In this document: in pieces, positions 42,928 through 52,218 of the stretch
Layout of the letters: every line of letters starts with the position of its first letter
Position numbering within the stretch: the stretch's first letter is position 1
From: Pyrinomonadaceae bacterium
Lineage (GTDB): Bacteria > Acidobacteriota > Blastocatellia > Pyrinomonadales > Pyrinomonadaceae
Direction: 5' to 3'
Assembly: GCA_030841085.1 (NCBI GenBank)
Contig: JAVEDP010000041.1
Span: 62,001 to 126,000 of the forward strand
Length of the DNA stretch: 64,000 nucleotides
Position numbers and translations under genes: made by a program
Notes under the pieces: generated by a model
What the model saw: only the letters and a program-made list of their open reading frames with translations
Told to the model about the DNA's origin: nothing
The model's database searches: none

Positions 42928-43536
42928 ATGGAAGTGTCGAACAAAAAACCGAGCAGGATAAGTGAGGCTGGATTCTCTTTGCTCGAACTTACGATCGCAA
43001 TGGGTATTACCCTGGCTGTGATGGCTGCGGCGACCACTTTGCTCGCGACCTCCTTGCGTACACGCAGCCGTGAAAACACGCGTTCGGAGGCGCTTGCCTC
43101 GGCGCAACGGGCGCTAAACATCATGACGCGAGAAATCGGCAACTCCGGCTATGGCTTAACTGATAACGGAATCGTTTCGGCAGATTCAGCCGTTCCCTCT
43201 TCCATTCGGGTACGCGCCAATCTAAACAATGACACAGATTTGTCCGACACAGACGAGGACGTGCGCTTCGTCTTTCAAGGTGTGAACGGTGGAAGTGGAC
43301 CCATCGTTCGTGTTGATAACGCAGTAGGCTCGGTGGTCCTGGCGACAAATATCAACGGACTGACGATTACTTATCTTGACATGTCAGGTACCGGGGCTAC
43401 GGCTGCGACAGCCGAACGGGTCACTATTGACGTCCTTGTTGACTTGCCCGCCGGGCTTCAACAACCACATTCGGTCGTGCATTTGGTTTCGGACGTGGCT
43501 TTGAGAAATGGACCAAGCACATTGCAGCAGTTCTAA
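42928..43536 (+). CDS. PilW-type minor pseudopilin, cassette 2
   Basis: Leader ends SEAG, then FSLLELTIAMGITLAVMAAATTL (Glu5 present). RENTRSEALASAQRALNIMTREIGNSGYGLTDNGIVSAD repeats cassette 1 with about two thirds identity by eye; 202 residues, shorter by about 47 because the central region with ANYL... is missing. Ends SDVALRNGPSTLQQF. Confidence 0.82.
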   Translation: MEVSNKKPSRISEAGFSLLELTIAMGITLAVMAAATTLLATSLRTRSRENTRSEALASAQRALNIMTREIGNSGYGLTDNGIVSADSAVPSSIRVRANLNNDTDLSDTDEDVRFVFQGVNGGSGPIVRVDNAVGSVVLATNINGLTITYLDMSGTGATAATAERVTIDVLVDLPAGLQQPHSVVHLVSDVALRNGPSTLQQF

Positions 43537-43553
43537 GACTGACGGGTGACCAA

Positions 43554-44924
43554 ATGAATTCCATTGAACCTAAATCTCTAACTAGTCAACGAAGGATGAG
43601 GAGTGAACGAGGTGCTGCCCTGATCACCGTGTTGATGATGTCTGCACTGCTGCTGACCGCGGGCGGAGCGCTGATACTTACGACCTCCCTTTCCGGGATA
43701 AACACCGTCGATGCGGCCGCCGAGATGCAGGCTTACTATGGCGCGGAGGCAGGGATTCAGGCAGCCCTCAACGTCTTTCGTGGCAATGTCTTGCCATATC
43801 CCTTATTCGTTGCCAATCCCCCAGGCACGGTCGCGCCGGAGAATAGAATAGACTTTGGCAAAGCTCTGGCACTGTCGACCTCAAACCTGGCGAGCGATCC
43901 AACAACGGCTGGTTTTCCTAAACGGTTGTCACGCTGGCTCACTTACAATTACACGCCTTCGGGCGGCGCCTATGCCGACCGCGTTGGAATTAGCAGTGCT
44001 TACAATCCTTTCGGCGGAATCGCCTATAGCGTCATGGTGACCAATGCGGACACCACGCCGCTCGCAAACCAAATACCAACTCGAATTTTGGTGGATTCCA
44101 CTGGATATGGACCACGTGGGGCAAGAAAACACTTATCAATGTTGCTCGGCGCCAATGTATTGGACATCGACGTTCCTGCTGCGCTTGTTATCCGAGGGCA
44201 CGATAATGCTTCGACACCCGCGATTGTGGATTTCGGTAATAGTGGCGCCAAAACCTACTCGGGCGTTGACAACGCCGGACTGGTCGCTGCTAAGCCAACG
44301 CTGGCAGTAAGCGGGCATGATGTCACCACCGTTCAGACAGCTTATGCTTCGAAGCCCGGCTCGATCGCAGCTCCACAATTTAATGTCCTGGATCTACCTA
44401 ACGATCCCGCGCCTGCCGGCACAACCAAAGTGTCTACTCCCTGGTTTCTGCAAACGGCCGATAATGCGCGCGCGTTCCTGGCGCAGTCCGAGGCTATGGC
44501 AAACTCCTGTGCGGCGCCGGGTTCACCCTGCCCCAAGCGTGGCGTCGTACTTTCGTCACTTAACGGCTCGGCTGGATCGCTCACGGTGCCGCAATTCACA
44601 ATTGTCAAAGGCGACTGCACTCTCGTCAGCGGTTCCGGACTGTTAATAGTGACCGGGACACTGTATTTCAACGGACCTGGTCCCACATTCAACGGCATCA
44701 TCCTCGTTCTGGGCGCCGGAAGGCTCTTGAAGTCGGGCGGTGGCAACCGCGACGTTTACGGATCGATCATGGTGGCAAGATTTGGTGCTACGGGAAACTT
44801 CCTTGAGCCGACGTTTGATTACAACGGTGGTGGCGGAAGTTCTAACCTACAATACGACTCGACGGCCGACCTCAATTCTGTCGTGATGGCGGGAACCAAG
44901 GTCCTGGGCATCATAGAGAAATAG
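43554..44924 (+). CDS. PilX-type large minor pseudopilin, cassette 2
   Basis: Leader SERG, then AALITVLMMSALLLTAGGALIL (no Glu5). DAAAEMQAYYGAEAGIQAALNVFRGN matches cassette 1. Length 456. Cysteines appear in NSCAAPGSPCPKRG and GDCTLV, absent from cassette 1. C-terminal beta-helix-like GGGNRDVYGSIMVARFG. Last gene of the operon; a 217-base gap follows before the activator. Confidence 0.8.
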   Translation: MNSIEPKSLTSQRRMRSERGAALITVLMMSALLLTAGGALILTTSLSGINTVDAAAEMQAYYGAEAGIQAALNVFRGNVLPYPLFVANPPGTVAPENRIDFGKALALSTSNLASDPTTAGFPKRLSRWLTYNYTPSGGAYADRVGISSAYNPFGGIAYSVMVTNADTTPLANQIPTRILVDSTGYGPRGARKHLSMLLGANVLDIDVPAALVIRGHDNASTPAIVDFGNSGAKTYSGVDNAGLVAAKPTLAVSGHDVTTVQTAYASKPGSIAAPQFNVLDLPNDPAPAGTTKVSTPWFLQTADNARAFLAQSEAMANSCAAPGSPCPKRGVVLSSLNGSAGSLTVPQFTIVKGDCTLVSGSGLLIVTGTLYFNGPGPTFNGIILVLGAGRLLKSGGGNRDVYGSIMVARFGATGNFLEPTFDYNGGGGSSNLQYDSTADLNSVVMAGTKVLGIIEK

Positions 44925-45141
44925 AGACTACCGTTCGATCAAACAGTTGTGAGTTATTAAAAAGGCTTCGTGAATATCTAAAGATAGTCTACGTTGACAA
45001 GGGATCGCCGGGGTTATCGGTTTCGTCGTGAGTGGCAAACCGGTAGCCTCGGTTTTTTTGCCAGCGCCTGATGCAGACAACACCTATTGCCCTCGCAACT
45101 GTTGTACAATTCCGTGGCCGCCACTTCGCGTCCACGAAACA

Positions 45142-46506
45142 ATGCCTGACATCCTTCTTGTTGAAGACAAAGACAGCCTGCGCCGCGTTTTGCGTTTGAC
45201 TCTGGAAGCGGCCGGCTACACGGTTACCGAAGCTGCTGACGCGCGCGCTGCCCTTAACGAAATCGCGAGTGCTCCACACAAGCTGGTTCTAACCGACCTC
45301 CGCATGCCGAATGGTTCTGGTCTGGACGTTTTGCGCGCAGCGCGCGCGGCGGACAACGGCACGCCCGTAATCGTGATGACTGCTTTCGGCTCGATCGATG
45401 AAGCGGTGCAGGCGATGAAAGATGGCGCACACGATTTTCTGCAAAAGCCGGTTGACTCAAATCATCTTCTATTAATCGTCGAGCGCGCTCTTGAACAGGC
45501 GCGATTAAGAACTGAGAACATTCTGTTGCGCGAAGAGTGGTCGCGCCGATACGGCTTTCCCCGCATTATCGGCGAGTCGGATGCAATTAAGCGCGCTGTC
45601 GCCGAAACCCAACGCGTGGCCCAGACCGAAGCCAACGTTTTGTTTCTCGGTGAATCAGGAACCGGTAAAGAGCTTTTCGCGCGCGCCGTCCATCATCTTT
45701 CTCCACGGCGCCAAAAGCCTTTTGTCGCCATCAACTGCGCCGCCATCCCGGAAACGCTGATCGAAAACGAATTGTTCGGACACGAACGCGGCGCCTTTAC
45801 CGGCGCCGGTGACCGGCGCCTGGGCAAGTTTGAGCTGGCTTCGGGTGGCACAGTTTTTCTCGACGAGATTGGCGAACTGCCGTTAGCCGTACAGGGCAAA
45901 CTGCTGCGCGTGATCGAGGAGAAGATGGTGGACCGCATTGGCGGACGCGCGCCCGTGCCGGTGGATGTTCGCGTGGTGGCGGCGACCAACAAAGATTTGA
46001 AGGCAGCCGTGGACAACGGCGAGTTTCGCGGCGATCTATTCTTTCGCCTGGCTGTCTTCCCGGTCGAGATTCCCCCGCTGCGTGAACGCGACGGTGATGT
46101 GCTCATGCTGGCAAAACATTTTGCCGCTGAACTGGGCAAAGAACTGCGCGGCCGCGAAGCGAGCCTTAGTGACGCTGCCTCTGCCGCGTTGCGCGCGCAT
46201 CGCTGGCCGGGCAACGTTCGCGAGTTGGAGAATGCGATCGAGCGCGCTTGCATTCTTTCGGATACTTTGCTGTTGGAACCAGTCGACCTGGGGCTTGTGA
46301 CCCGCAGCGGTGGCGAGCAGACGCCTGCTTCGTTCGATCTCAGCGGCACGCTGTCTGAAGTGGCACAGCGTGCTCTACGTTTTGTCGAGCAACGCAAGAT
46401 CGCGGCGGCGCTAAAAAACAATGACGGCAACAAAAATGGAGCTGCCGAAGAGCTGGGCGTCAGCTACAAAACGTTGCTAACAAAAATAAAAGACTACAAT
46501 CTCTGA
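45142..46506 (+). CDS. NtrC/PilR-family sigma-54-dependent response regulator
   Basis: Three domains: receiver (phosphoacceptor Asp52 in LVLTDLRMPNGSG), AAA+ ATPase (Walker A GESGTGKE; the sigma-54 contact loop GAFTGA; Walker B VFLDEIGELP) and a Fis-type HTH (AAEELGVSYKTLLTKIKDY). Residues contacting sigma-54 are intact, so it should drive -24/-12 promoters. I choose ATG 45142 (MPDILLVEDKDS, 454 residues) over the upstream frame to 45028. No sensor kinase gene is next to it. Location after the pilin operon suggests it activates that operon. Confidence 0.92.
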   Translation: MPDILLVEDKDSLRRVLRLTLEAAGYTVTEAADARAALNEIASAPHKLVLTDLRMPNGSGLDVLRAARAADNGTPVIVMTAFGSIDEAVQAMKDGAHDFLQKPVDSNHLLLIVERALEQARLRTENILLREEWSRRYGFPRIIGESDAIKRAVAETQRVAQTEANVLFLGESGTGKELFARAVHHLSPRRQKPFVAINCAAIPETLIENELFGHERGAFTGAGDRRLGKFELASGGTVFLDEIGELPLAVQGKLLRVIEEKMVDRIGGRAPVPVDVRVVAATNKDLKAAVDNGEFRGDLFFRLAVFPVEIPPLRERDGDVLMLAKHFAAELGKELRGREASLSDAASAALRAHRWPGNVRELENAIERACILSDTLLLEPVDLGLVTRSGGEQTPASFDLSGTLSEVAQRALRFVEQRKIAAALKNNDGNKNGAAEELGVSYKTLLTKIKDYNL

Positions 46507-46513
46507 TCCCAAG

Positions 46514-48244
46514 ATGCACGATCCTTCCAACCCCGGCGCTTCTCTTCCAACTCAAGCGGACAGTGAGGCGGAGGAAAATCACGCTGAAGCAAGTTCGATT
46601 GCCGGCGAGACGATCGAACAGGTCGGCGACGCGGGCATTGATAGTCCTGTTGGAGAAACAGCAAAGCCAGAACGCAGCAGCGGCAAGTCCGCATTTCTCG
46701 TCGGTGCCGGCATCCTCATCAGTCGCATCGTCGGCTTAGTGCGACAACGCGTTTTCGCGCACTACTTTGGAACGTCGGCCGCCGGCGATGCGTTTAGCGC
46801 TGCGTTTCGCATTCCGAATTTCCTCCAAAACATTTTCGGCGAAGGCGCACTCTCCGCTTCCTTCATTCCGGTTTATGCCAAGCTGCTGGGCCACGACGAT
46901 GAGGAGGAAGCCGCGCACGTTGCCAACGCTGTGCTGGGAATACTTGCACTCGTGGTTTCTATAATCGTACTCGTCGGAGTTCTTACAACGCCTTACATCA
47001 TTTCTGCGATCGCGCCGGGATTCAAAGGCGACACACGCGAGTTAACAATTCGCCTGGTTCGTATTCTCTTCCCCGGCGCTGGTCTATTGGTGCTGTCCGC
47101 CTGGTGTCTCGGCGTTCTCAACAGTCACCATCGCTTTTTTATTTCCTACACCGCGCCGGTCGCCTGGAATCTGGCGATGATCGCATCGCTGGTTGTCTTT
47201 GGCCGCAAGGTGGGCCAGTTTCCACTCGCCGAATACGTCGCCTGGGGTTCGGTTATTGGCAGCGCTTTGCAGTTCGGTGTGCAGTTGCCCGTTGTGTTCC
47301 GACTGGTGCACCGACTTCGTCCGGCACTTGATTTGGCGAGCGTGCACGTTCGAACTGTCGTTAGAAATTTTTTTCCTGTCTTCATGAGCCGCGGCGTGGT
47401 CCAGATCAGTGCATTTGTTGATGCCGTACTCGCGAGTTTACTGCCCGAGGGTTCAGTCGTCGCGCTGACTTACGCGCAAAGTCTCTACACGTTGCCGGTA
47501 AGTTTATTCGGGATGTCAGTATCGGCAGCCGAACTGCCGGCGATGTCGAGAGCGATCGGCAACACTGAACAGGTCGCCGAAGTACTGAGACAGCGACTGG
47601 ACAATGGACTGCAACGCATCGCGTTTTTCATCGTACCGTCGTCGATGGCCTTCCTGGCGCTAGGCGATGTGATTGCAGCGGTGCTTTATCAAACCGGGCA
47701 GTTTAAGCACGACGCTTCAATTTTCGTTTGGGGCATTCTGGCCGGCTCAACAGTTGGCTTGCTTGCTTCCACTTTGGGCCGGCTCTATTCCTCCACTTAT
47801 TACGCTCTTAACGACACTCGTACCCCGTTGCGCTACGCGATCATTCGAGTCACCTTGACCACCTTGTTGGGTTACCTGTTCGCGCTGCCATTACCAATTG
47901 CGTTGGGCATCAATCCAAAATGGGGCGTGGCAGGATTGACCGCGTCGGCAGGTATCGCGGGCTGGATTGAGTTTGCGTTACTGCGTCGCACGCTGAACCG
48001 GCGCATCGGCAAGACTGGGTTGGCCGCTGGCTATGTGATCAAGCTGTGGCTGGCTGCTTTAGTTGCTGCGGGCATTGGTTGGGGACTTAAGCTGCTGGTT
48101 GGCGACCTGCATCCCATTCCCTTGGCTGCGATAGTTCTCGGCGGTTACGGCATTTCATATTTTGCAATTACCTCGGTGCTCGGCATACCTGCCTCGCAAG
48201 CTATTGTTCAGAGGGTCCTCCGACTGGCCAAGCTTCGGAAATAG
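46514..48244 (+). CDS. murJ: Lipid II flippase MurJ
   Basis: MOP-superfamily exporter that flips lipid II across the inner membrane. After a 55-residue acidic polar N-terminus, the signature LISRIVGLVRQRVFAHYFGTSAAGDAFSAAFRIPNFLQNIFGEGALSASFIPVY marks MurJ (shown here in parts: GLVRQRVFAHYFG, RIPNFLQNIFGEGALS). About 14 membrane helices follow. Length 576. The start follows the activator stop by 7 bases. Consumes lipid II made with undecaprenyl phosphate, linking to uppS. Confidence 0.94.
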   Translation: MHDPSNPGASLPTQADSEAEENHAEASSIAGETIEQVGDAGIDSPVGETAKPERSSGKSAFLVGAGILISRIVGLVRQRVFAHYFGTSAAGDAFSAAFRIPNFLQNIFGEGALSASFIPVYAKLLGHDDEEEAAHVANAVLGILALVVSIIVLVGVLTTPYIISAIAPGFKGDTRELTIRLVRILFPGAGLLVLSAWCLGVLNSHHRFFISYTAPVAWNLAMIASLVVFGRKVGQFPLAEYVAWGSVIGSALQFGVQLPVVFRLVHRLRPALDLASVHVRTVVRNFFPVFMSRGVVQISAFVDAVLASLLPEGSVVALTYAQSLYTLPVSLFGMSVSAAELPAMSRAIGNTEQVAEVLRQRLDNGLQRIAFFIVPSSMAFLALGDVIAAVLYQTGQFKHDASIFVWGILAGSTVGLLASTLGRLYSSTYYALNDTRTPLRYAIIRVTLTTLLGYLFALPLPIALGINPKWGVAGLTASAGIAGWIEFALLRRTLNRRIGKTGLAAGYVIKLWLAALVAAGIGWGLKLLVGDLHPIPLAAIVLGGYGISYFAITSVLGIPASQAIVQRVLRLAKLRK

Positions 48245-48398
48245 GCGCTTTGCCCCACACTTCACCTCACTTCCAGAAAAAGCTGAAAGCCTTTGTTTAT
48301 TGGTTCTTTTCCCAAGAGTAAGGAAATTCAACTAGTCACTGTGGCAAGGGCGAACCTTCAGAATCACACAGGACTTACTCGAGGAGGAGATCGAACAA

Positions 48399-49172
48399 AT
48401 GAACAAGCTTTTCACGAAGGGCATTTTTGCTCTCGGGGTACTGTTAACTCTGTCGCTGGCGGGCACTAGTGCGCGCGCCGACAACTTTCTGATCGTTCCG
48501 GCTGGACCGACAATTATTCAGCCTGCCGGTCTGGGAACCGTCAATACAGTGCTGGTGATTCAAACCAAAGGATCTGCGACGTCCGGCTATGGCGCCGTGG
48601 CTTATGACCCGAACAACAACAACGCGAACAAAAAAGGCGATGTAGTCGGCGGCAACCAGATTGTGGGTGGCGCTAACAATCAAACCTATTCCGTTACCGA
48701 TTTAGGCGTCACCAACGGCAATCTCTGCATTCAAATGAACATTAACGACCCGAATAAGGGCGGCAGCAACGCCGGACCGGTTGGGCCGATTGTTCTGAAT
48801 ACGCTGGTGTTGAATGCTTACGATCAATCTGGAACGGCTGTTTTCACTGCGCATCTTGCCGATGCCTTGACCCTGCGCGAAGCCACCTTGAACGGGAACG
48901 GCACGGGCAAATCGGATTTCACTTTCGCGCTTAACCCCGATGCTGCTGCAGCGTTGGCGGCGGCGATTGCGGCCAACCCGAATCTGAGATTAGGTCTGGC
49001 GGCAAGCGTTTCCGACGCGTCAGGCGGCCACGAAAGCTTCTTCTTCTGCAAGGGTTGCGGCGATCCTGGTCGAGAGGTTCCTGAACCAGCCACAATGTTG
49101 TTGCTCGGAACAGGTCTCGCTGGTACGGTCGGCGCAATTCGCAAACGACGCAACGCACCTAAACCTGAATAA
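48399..49172 (+). CDS. PEP-CTERM sorted exported protein
   Basis: Signal peptide MNKLFTKGIFALGVLLTLSLAGTSARA and a C-terminal VPEPATMLLLGTGLAGTVGAIRKRR: the PEP-CTERM sorting tag (PEP, hydrophobic helix, basic end) recognised by exosortase. The body of about 190 residues is Asn/Gly/Ala-rich with DPNNNNANKKGDVVGGN and GKSDFTFALNPDAAAALAAAIA. It is a probable extracellular-matrix or exopolysaccharide-associated protein. No exosortase is in the window. A strong GAGGAGGAG site precedes ATG; a terminator follows. Confidence 0.85.
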   Translation: MNKLFTKGIFALGVLLTLSLAGTSARADNFLIVPAGPTIIQPAGLGTVNTVLVIQTKGSATSGYGAVAYDPNNNNANKKGDVVGGNQIVGGANNQTYSVTDLGVTNGNLCIQMNINDPNKGGSNAGPVGPIVLNTLVLNAYDQSGTAVFTAHLADALTLREATLNGNGTGKSDFTFALNPDAAAALAAAIAANPNLRLGLAASVSDASGGHESFFFCKGCGDPGREVPEPATMLLLGTGLAGTVGAIRKRRNAPKPE

Positions 49173-49196
49173 ATCTGATCTCCTTCTCTCGAGTAA

Positions 49197-49232
49197 AAAA
49201 GCCTGAGCAGGCCACAACCTGCTCAGGCTTTT
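49197..49232 (+). terminator. Rho-independent terminator after the PEP-CTERM gene
   Basis: Stem AAAGCCTGAGCAGG/CCTGCTCAGGCTTT (loop CCACAA) with flanking A and T runs, 25 bases after the stop codon. The symmetric A/T tracts would also work on the opposite strand. Confidence 0.85.
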
Positions 49233-49323
49233 CACATAAAGATTTTTCTGGAGAATGCGTGGCATTCATTCTTTAGTTAGTTATCCTGGAAAAACGGACG
49301 GGCTAGTGCAGCGGCAGAGGCGA

Positions 49324-49349
49324 GGCGGCCTCGGGCCGCCATTTTTTTT
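49324..49349 (+). terminator. Second rho-independent terminator, possible small-RNA end
   Basis: GGCGGCC-TCG-GGCCGCC stem followed by ATTTTTTTT. It lies 92 bases after the previous terminator with no gene between them, and just ahead of nnr. It may end a short independent transcript (see findings). Confidence 0.7.
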
Positions 49350-49424
49350 GTGTTCCAGGAAACTCTGCCAGGCATATGCAGCTTTAGATTGACCACCTCA
49401 CGAACTCGTCCTTATCATCCAACC

Positions 49425-51083
49425 GTGCAGCCTGTCATCTCAGCTCAACAAATGCGGGAAGTCGACCGCCTCACCGTCCAGGACCATCATGTCTCGTCAC
49501 TACAATTAATGGATTCAGCCGCGGTCGCCTGTCTTCAGGCTGTCACAACTCATTTTGATGGCGATCTCAGTGGCCGGAAAATACAAATATTTTGCGGCCC
49601 AGGAAATAATGGCGGCGACGGCGCTGCTCTCGCGCGGCAATTGTCCTCTTTGAGTGTTCACCTAGACGTCATACTCTTCGGGAAAGTTGATGACGCGAGT
49701 GGCGACGCCGGCCACAACTTCAAAGCTCTCGCCAATCTCAAGCCAGCCGATCGAATCGCTGAACTCAATTTCATCGAATGCCACAGTTCAGAAGAATGGC
49801 GAGAACTCGCGGCCACCGAGTCTTCTTACGATGTGATTGTAGATGCTCTTTTTGGCACCGGACTGAAACGACCGCTGACGGGCATCTTCGCCGAGGTTGT
49901 CGAATATCTGTCAGGCATTCGGCAAACATCCGCCGGCGAAACGCTGATTGTTTCAGTGGACGTTCCTTCTGGTCTCGATGCCGATCAGGCGCAACCGATT
50001 GGACCGGCAGTCGCCGCGGACCTAACGGTGACTTTCACTGCCCCAAAAATCGCAAACGTCTTGCCGCCCGCTTCTCATTTGAATGGCAAGTTGGTAATTG
50101 CCGATATCGGTTCGCCGCGGACGCTGGTTGATAAGATGCAGACGGAACTTTTCCTGGTAGAAGAGAAAGACGCACGAGACTTTCTAATCAGCACGCGCTA
50201 TCGGCCTGACTCTTTCAAAAATACGCATGGCCATGTGTTGGTGCTCGCAGGCTCGCGCGGTTACACCGGGGCGGCGGTACTTTGCGCAAATGCCGCAATG
50301 CGCGCCGGAGCTGGTTTAGTTACCGTTGCCAGTCCGGTGTCTTCCCAAAACGCAGTCGCCGCAGCCGTGATGCCCGAGGTAATGACGACCGCACTGGCCG
50401 AAACGGATCGCGGTGCAATTAGCGACGAAGCTATCGATCATGTGGTCGGGCTGATGTCAAAAGTTAATGCGGTTGCTATTGGACCAGGCATTTCGTCGAC
50501 CGACGAACGCACGCGGCGGTTTGTTCATGCCGTCGTTAAGCAACGCCGCACTGCGATCGTGATTGATGCGGATGCTTTGAATTGTTTATCGCCGTGGCCT
50601 GCCGATTTGCAGGGTTCAGAAGAAGCACCGCTCATTCTGACGCCGCACCCGGGGGAGATGTTGCGTTTGCTGGGAACCACTGACAAAACCGCTATCGACG
50701 ATCGCGTTGCGGTCGCGCGCGCGTTTGCCATTCGGCACAAAGTTATTCTTGTTTTGAAAGGCTCGCGTTCGTTGATTGCCGCGCCCAATGGATGCGTTTG
50801 TATCAACCCAACCGGTAACGCTGGGCTGGGGACGGCGGGCGCGGGGGACACCTTGGCCGGCATCATTGCAGGGTTGATTGCGCAAGCGGCAGGCACGTTG
50901 AAAGAGAAAGCCAATCCGTTAGCAGCAACGATCGCGGCGCTGTATGTCGGCGGACTTGCAGGCGACTTCGCCGCACGAAAACTGGGAATGCGCGCGATGG
51001 TGGCTTCGGATATTCGCGAACACTTGAGCGACGCCATCTGTGCGCTCGACCCAACAGGCGAACTACCAAACACTAACCAATGA
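49425..51083 (+). CDS. nnr: Bifunctional NAD(P)H-hydrate epimerase/ADP-dependent dehydratase
   Basis: Repairs hydrated NAD(P)H. The N-terminal epimerase domain (YjeF_N) includes ISAQQMREVDRLTV and CGPGNNGGDGAALARQL; the C-terminal kinase-like dehydratase has HVLVLAGSRGYTGAAVLCANAAMRAG, LTPHPGEMLRLLG and the catalytic AGAGDTLAGIIAGL. GTG 49425 (VQPVISAQQMRE) gives 552 residues; the frame extends to GTG 49350, which touches the terminator and is unlikely. The next gene tsaE overlaps by 4 bases, a common pairing. Confidence 0.93.
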   Translation: MQPVISAQQMREVDRLTVQDHHVSSLQLMDSAAVACLQAVTTHFDGDLSGRKIQIFCGPGNNGGDGAALARQLSSLSVHLDVILFGKVDDASGDAGHNFKALANLKPADRIAELNFIECHSSEEWRELAATESSYDVIVDALFGTGLKRPLTGIFAEVVEYLSGIRQTSAGETLIVSVDVPSGLDADQAQPIGPAVAADLTVTFTAPKIANVLPPASHLNGKLVIADIGSPRTLVDKMQTELFLVEEKDARDFLISTRYRPDSFKNTHGHVLVLAGSRGYTGAAVLCANAAMRAGAGLVTVASPVSSQNAVAAAVMPEVMTTALAETDRGAISDEAIDHVVGLMSKVNAVAIGPGISSTDERTRRFVHAVVKQRRTAIVIDADALNCLSPWPADLQGSEEAPLILTPHPGEMLRLLGTTDKTAIDDRVAVARAFAIRHKVILVLKGSRSLIAAPNGCVCINPTGNAGLGTAGAGDTLAGIIAGLIAQAAGTLKEKANPLAATIAALYVGGLAGDFAARKLGMRAMVASDIREHLSDAICALDPTGELPNTNQ

Positions 51084-51553
51084 TTCCGGGCACACAACAA
51101 TACATTTCTACCGGCGAATGGACATCGCTGCACACGAGTGAAACTTTTGATCTCGGAAAGCAAATCGGCGTGCAACTTCGTGGCGGTGAGATTCTACTGC
51201 TGGATGGACCACTTGGCGCCGGAAAAACGATCTTTGTAAAGGGCCTGGCCGCTGGTCTTAATGTTGATGCAGAGGAAGTAACCAGTCCTTCGTTTACGCT
51301 AGTCAATCCTTACAATGGACGCTTGCCGCTCTTTCACATCGATCTTTATCGCCTGGACGCCGGCGCCTCCGCGGCGCATGCCGTTGATCTTGATGAGCTG
51401 ATTACTAACGAACAGGCAGTAATCGTCATTGAATGGGCTGAGCGCCTCGGCAAATATCCGCTGCCGCCATGTGTCTGGTACGTTAAGATTCACGGCGACG
51501 GTGATGCAGCCCGCAACATTGCGATTTCGCGCGGCAGTGCGACGAAAGATTAA
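51080..51553 (+). CDS. tsaE: tRNA threonylcarbamoyladenosine biosynthesis ATPase TsaE
   Basis: ATPase of the t6A37 tRNA modification complex. Walker A is GPLGAGKT (residues 43-50), then VTSPSFTLVNPYNG and HIDLYRLD, and VIEWAERLGKYPLPP near the end, all typical. Length 157. ATG overlaps the nnr stop (ATGA). TsaB and TsaD are not in the window. Confidence 0.93.
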   Translation: MIPGTQQYISTGEWTSLHTSETFDLGKQIGVQLRGGEILLLDGPLGAGKTIFVKGLAAGLNVDAEEVTSPSFTLVNPYNGRLPLFHIDLYRLDAGASAAHAVDLDELITNEQAVIVIEWAERLGKYPLPPCVWYVKIHGDGDAARNIAISRGSATKD

Positions 51554-51618
51554 GTGGGTCGCTTGACCGGAACACTGCGCAGAGAATATAAGGGCATTTG
51601 AAATTTCAGGAGCAAACA

Positions 51619-52197
51619 TTGTCCACGCACGTCGAAACCGAACAAGATCTACAACGCAAAAAATTTGGCAGCAATGGGTTTTTGCTGCCGGATTTGGTAA
51701 AGGCGCTGCAGTCGCAGACTAGCGTTCCCGCCCTGGAACAAATTTACGATTGGCTTGCGTCTGCGAATATCTCCAGCGAGGAATTGCAGCCTTACATCGG
51801 CTTCAAGGACGGCAACTACTGGCGTCATCGTGTTTGCCGCAACGAGTTTGTCGAAATGCTGGTGCTGTGCTGGCGCCCCGGACATCGCACACCGATTCAT
51901 GATCACAACGGCTCGCACGGCGGCGTTAAAGTGCATGAAGGACCATTGTGGGAAACAACATTTAGTTACGACGAGGTGCAAGGTCTCGAATATAAATCCG
52001 CGCGCGAATACGCGCCGGGCGCGGTTACCGGCTCGGACATTCCCGACATTCACCAGCTCGGCAATCCCGATGTTAGTGAACGCGACCTCATCACCATTCA
52101 CGTCTACGCGCCGCCACTCGGCGTGCTCCATACGTATAAACCCGGCAGCACAAAGATCGATCTTTATACTCCCGACGACACCGAAAAATTCTTGTAG
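51619..52197 (+). CDS. Cysteine dioxygenase-type cupin
   Basis: Fe(II) thiol dioxygenase fold: first cupin motif HRTPIHDHNGSHGGVKVHEG (His ligands in HDH), second motif GVLHTYKPG with His. Resembles bacterial cysteine dioxygenases, which convert cysteine to cysteine sulfinate, or the related mercaptopropionate dioxygenase; substrate not resolved. TTG 51619 has AGGAG six bases upstream and is preferred to the TTG at 51598. Length 192. The third ligand spacing (HDH..H) is complete. Confidence 0.78.
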   Translation: MSTHVETEQDLQRKKFGSNGFLLPDLVKALQSQTSVPALEQIYDWLASANISSEELQPYIGFKDGNYWRHRVCRNEFVEMLVLCWRPGHRTPIHDHNGSHGGVKVHEGPLWETTFSYDEVQGLEYKSAREYAPGAVTGSDIPDIHQLGNPDVSERDLITIHVYAPPLGVLHTYKPGSTKIDLYTPDDTEKFL

Positions 52198-52218
52198 ATT
52201 TCGCGCGATGCTGGGACC

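Noticed and set aside
45028..45141. 38-codon N-terminal extension of the response regulator
   Set aside because: The receiver domain starts canonically at MPDILLVEDKDS (ATG 45142); the extension is Cys/Pro-rich without family likeness.
49254..49349. tRNA or tmRNA between the PEP-CTERM gene and nnr
   Set aside because: No T-arm consensus (GGTTCRANNCC) or acceptor stem with CCA is present; the hairpins fit terminators.
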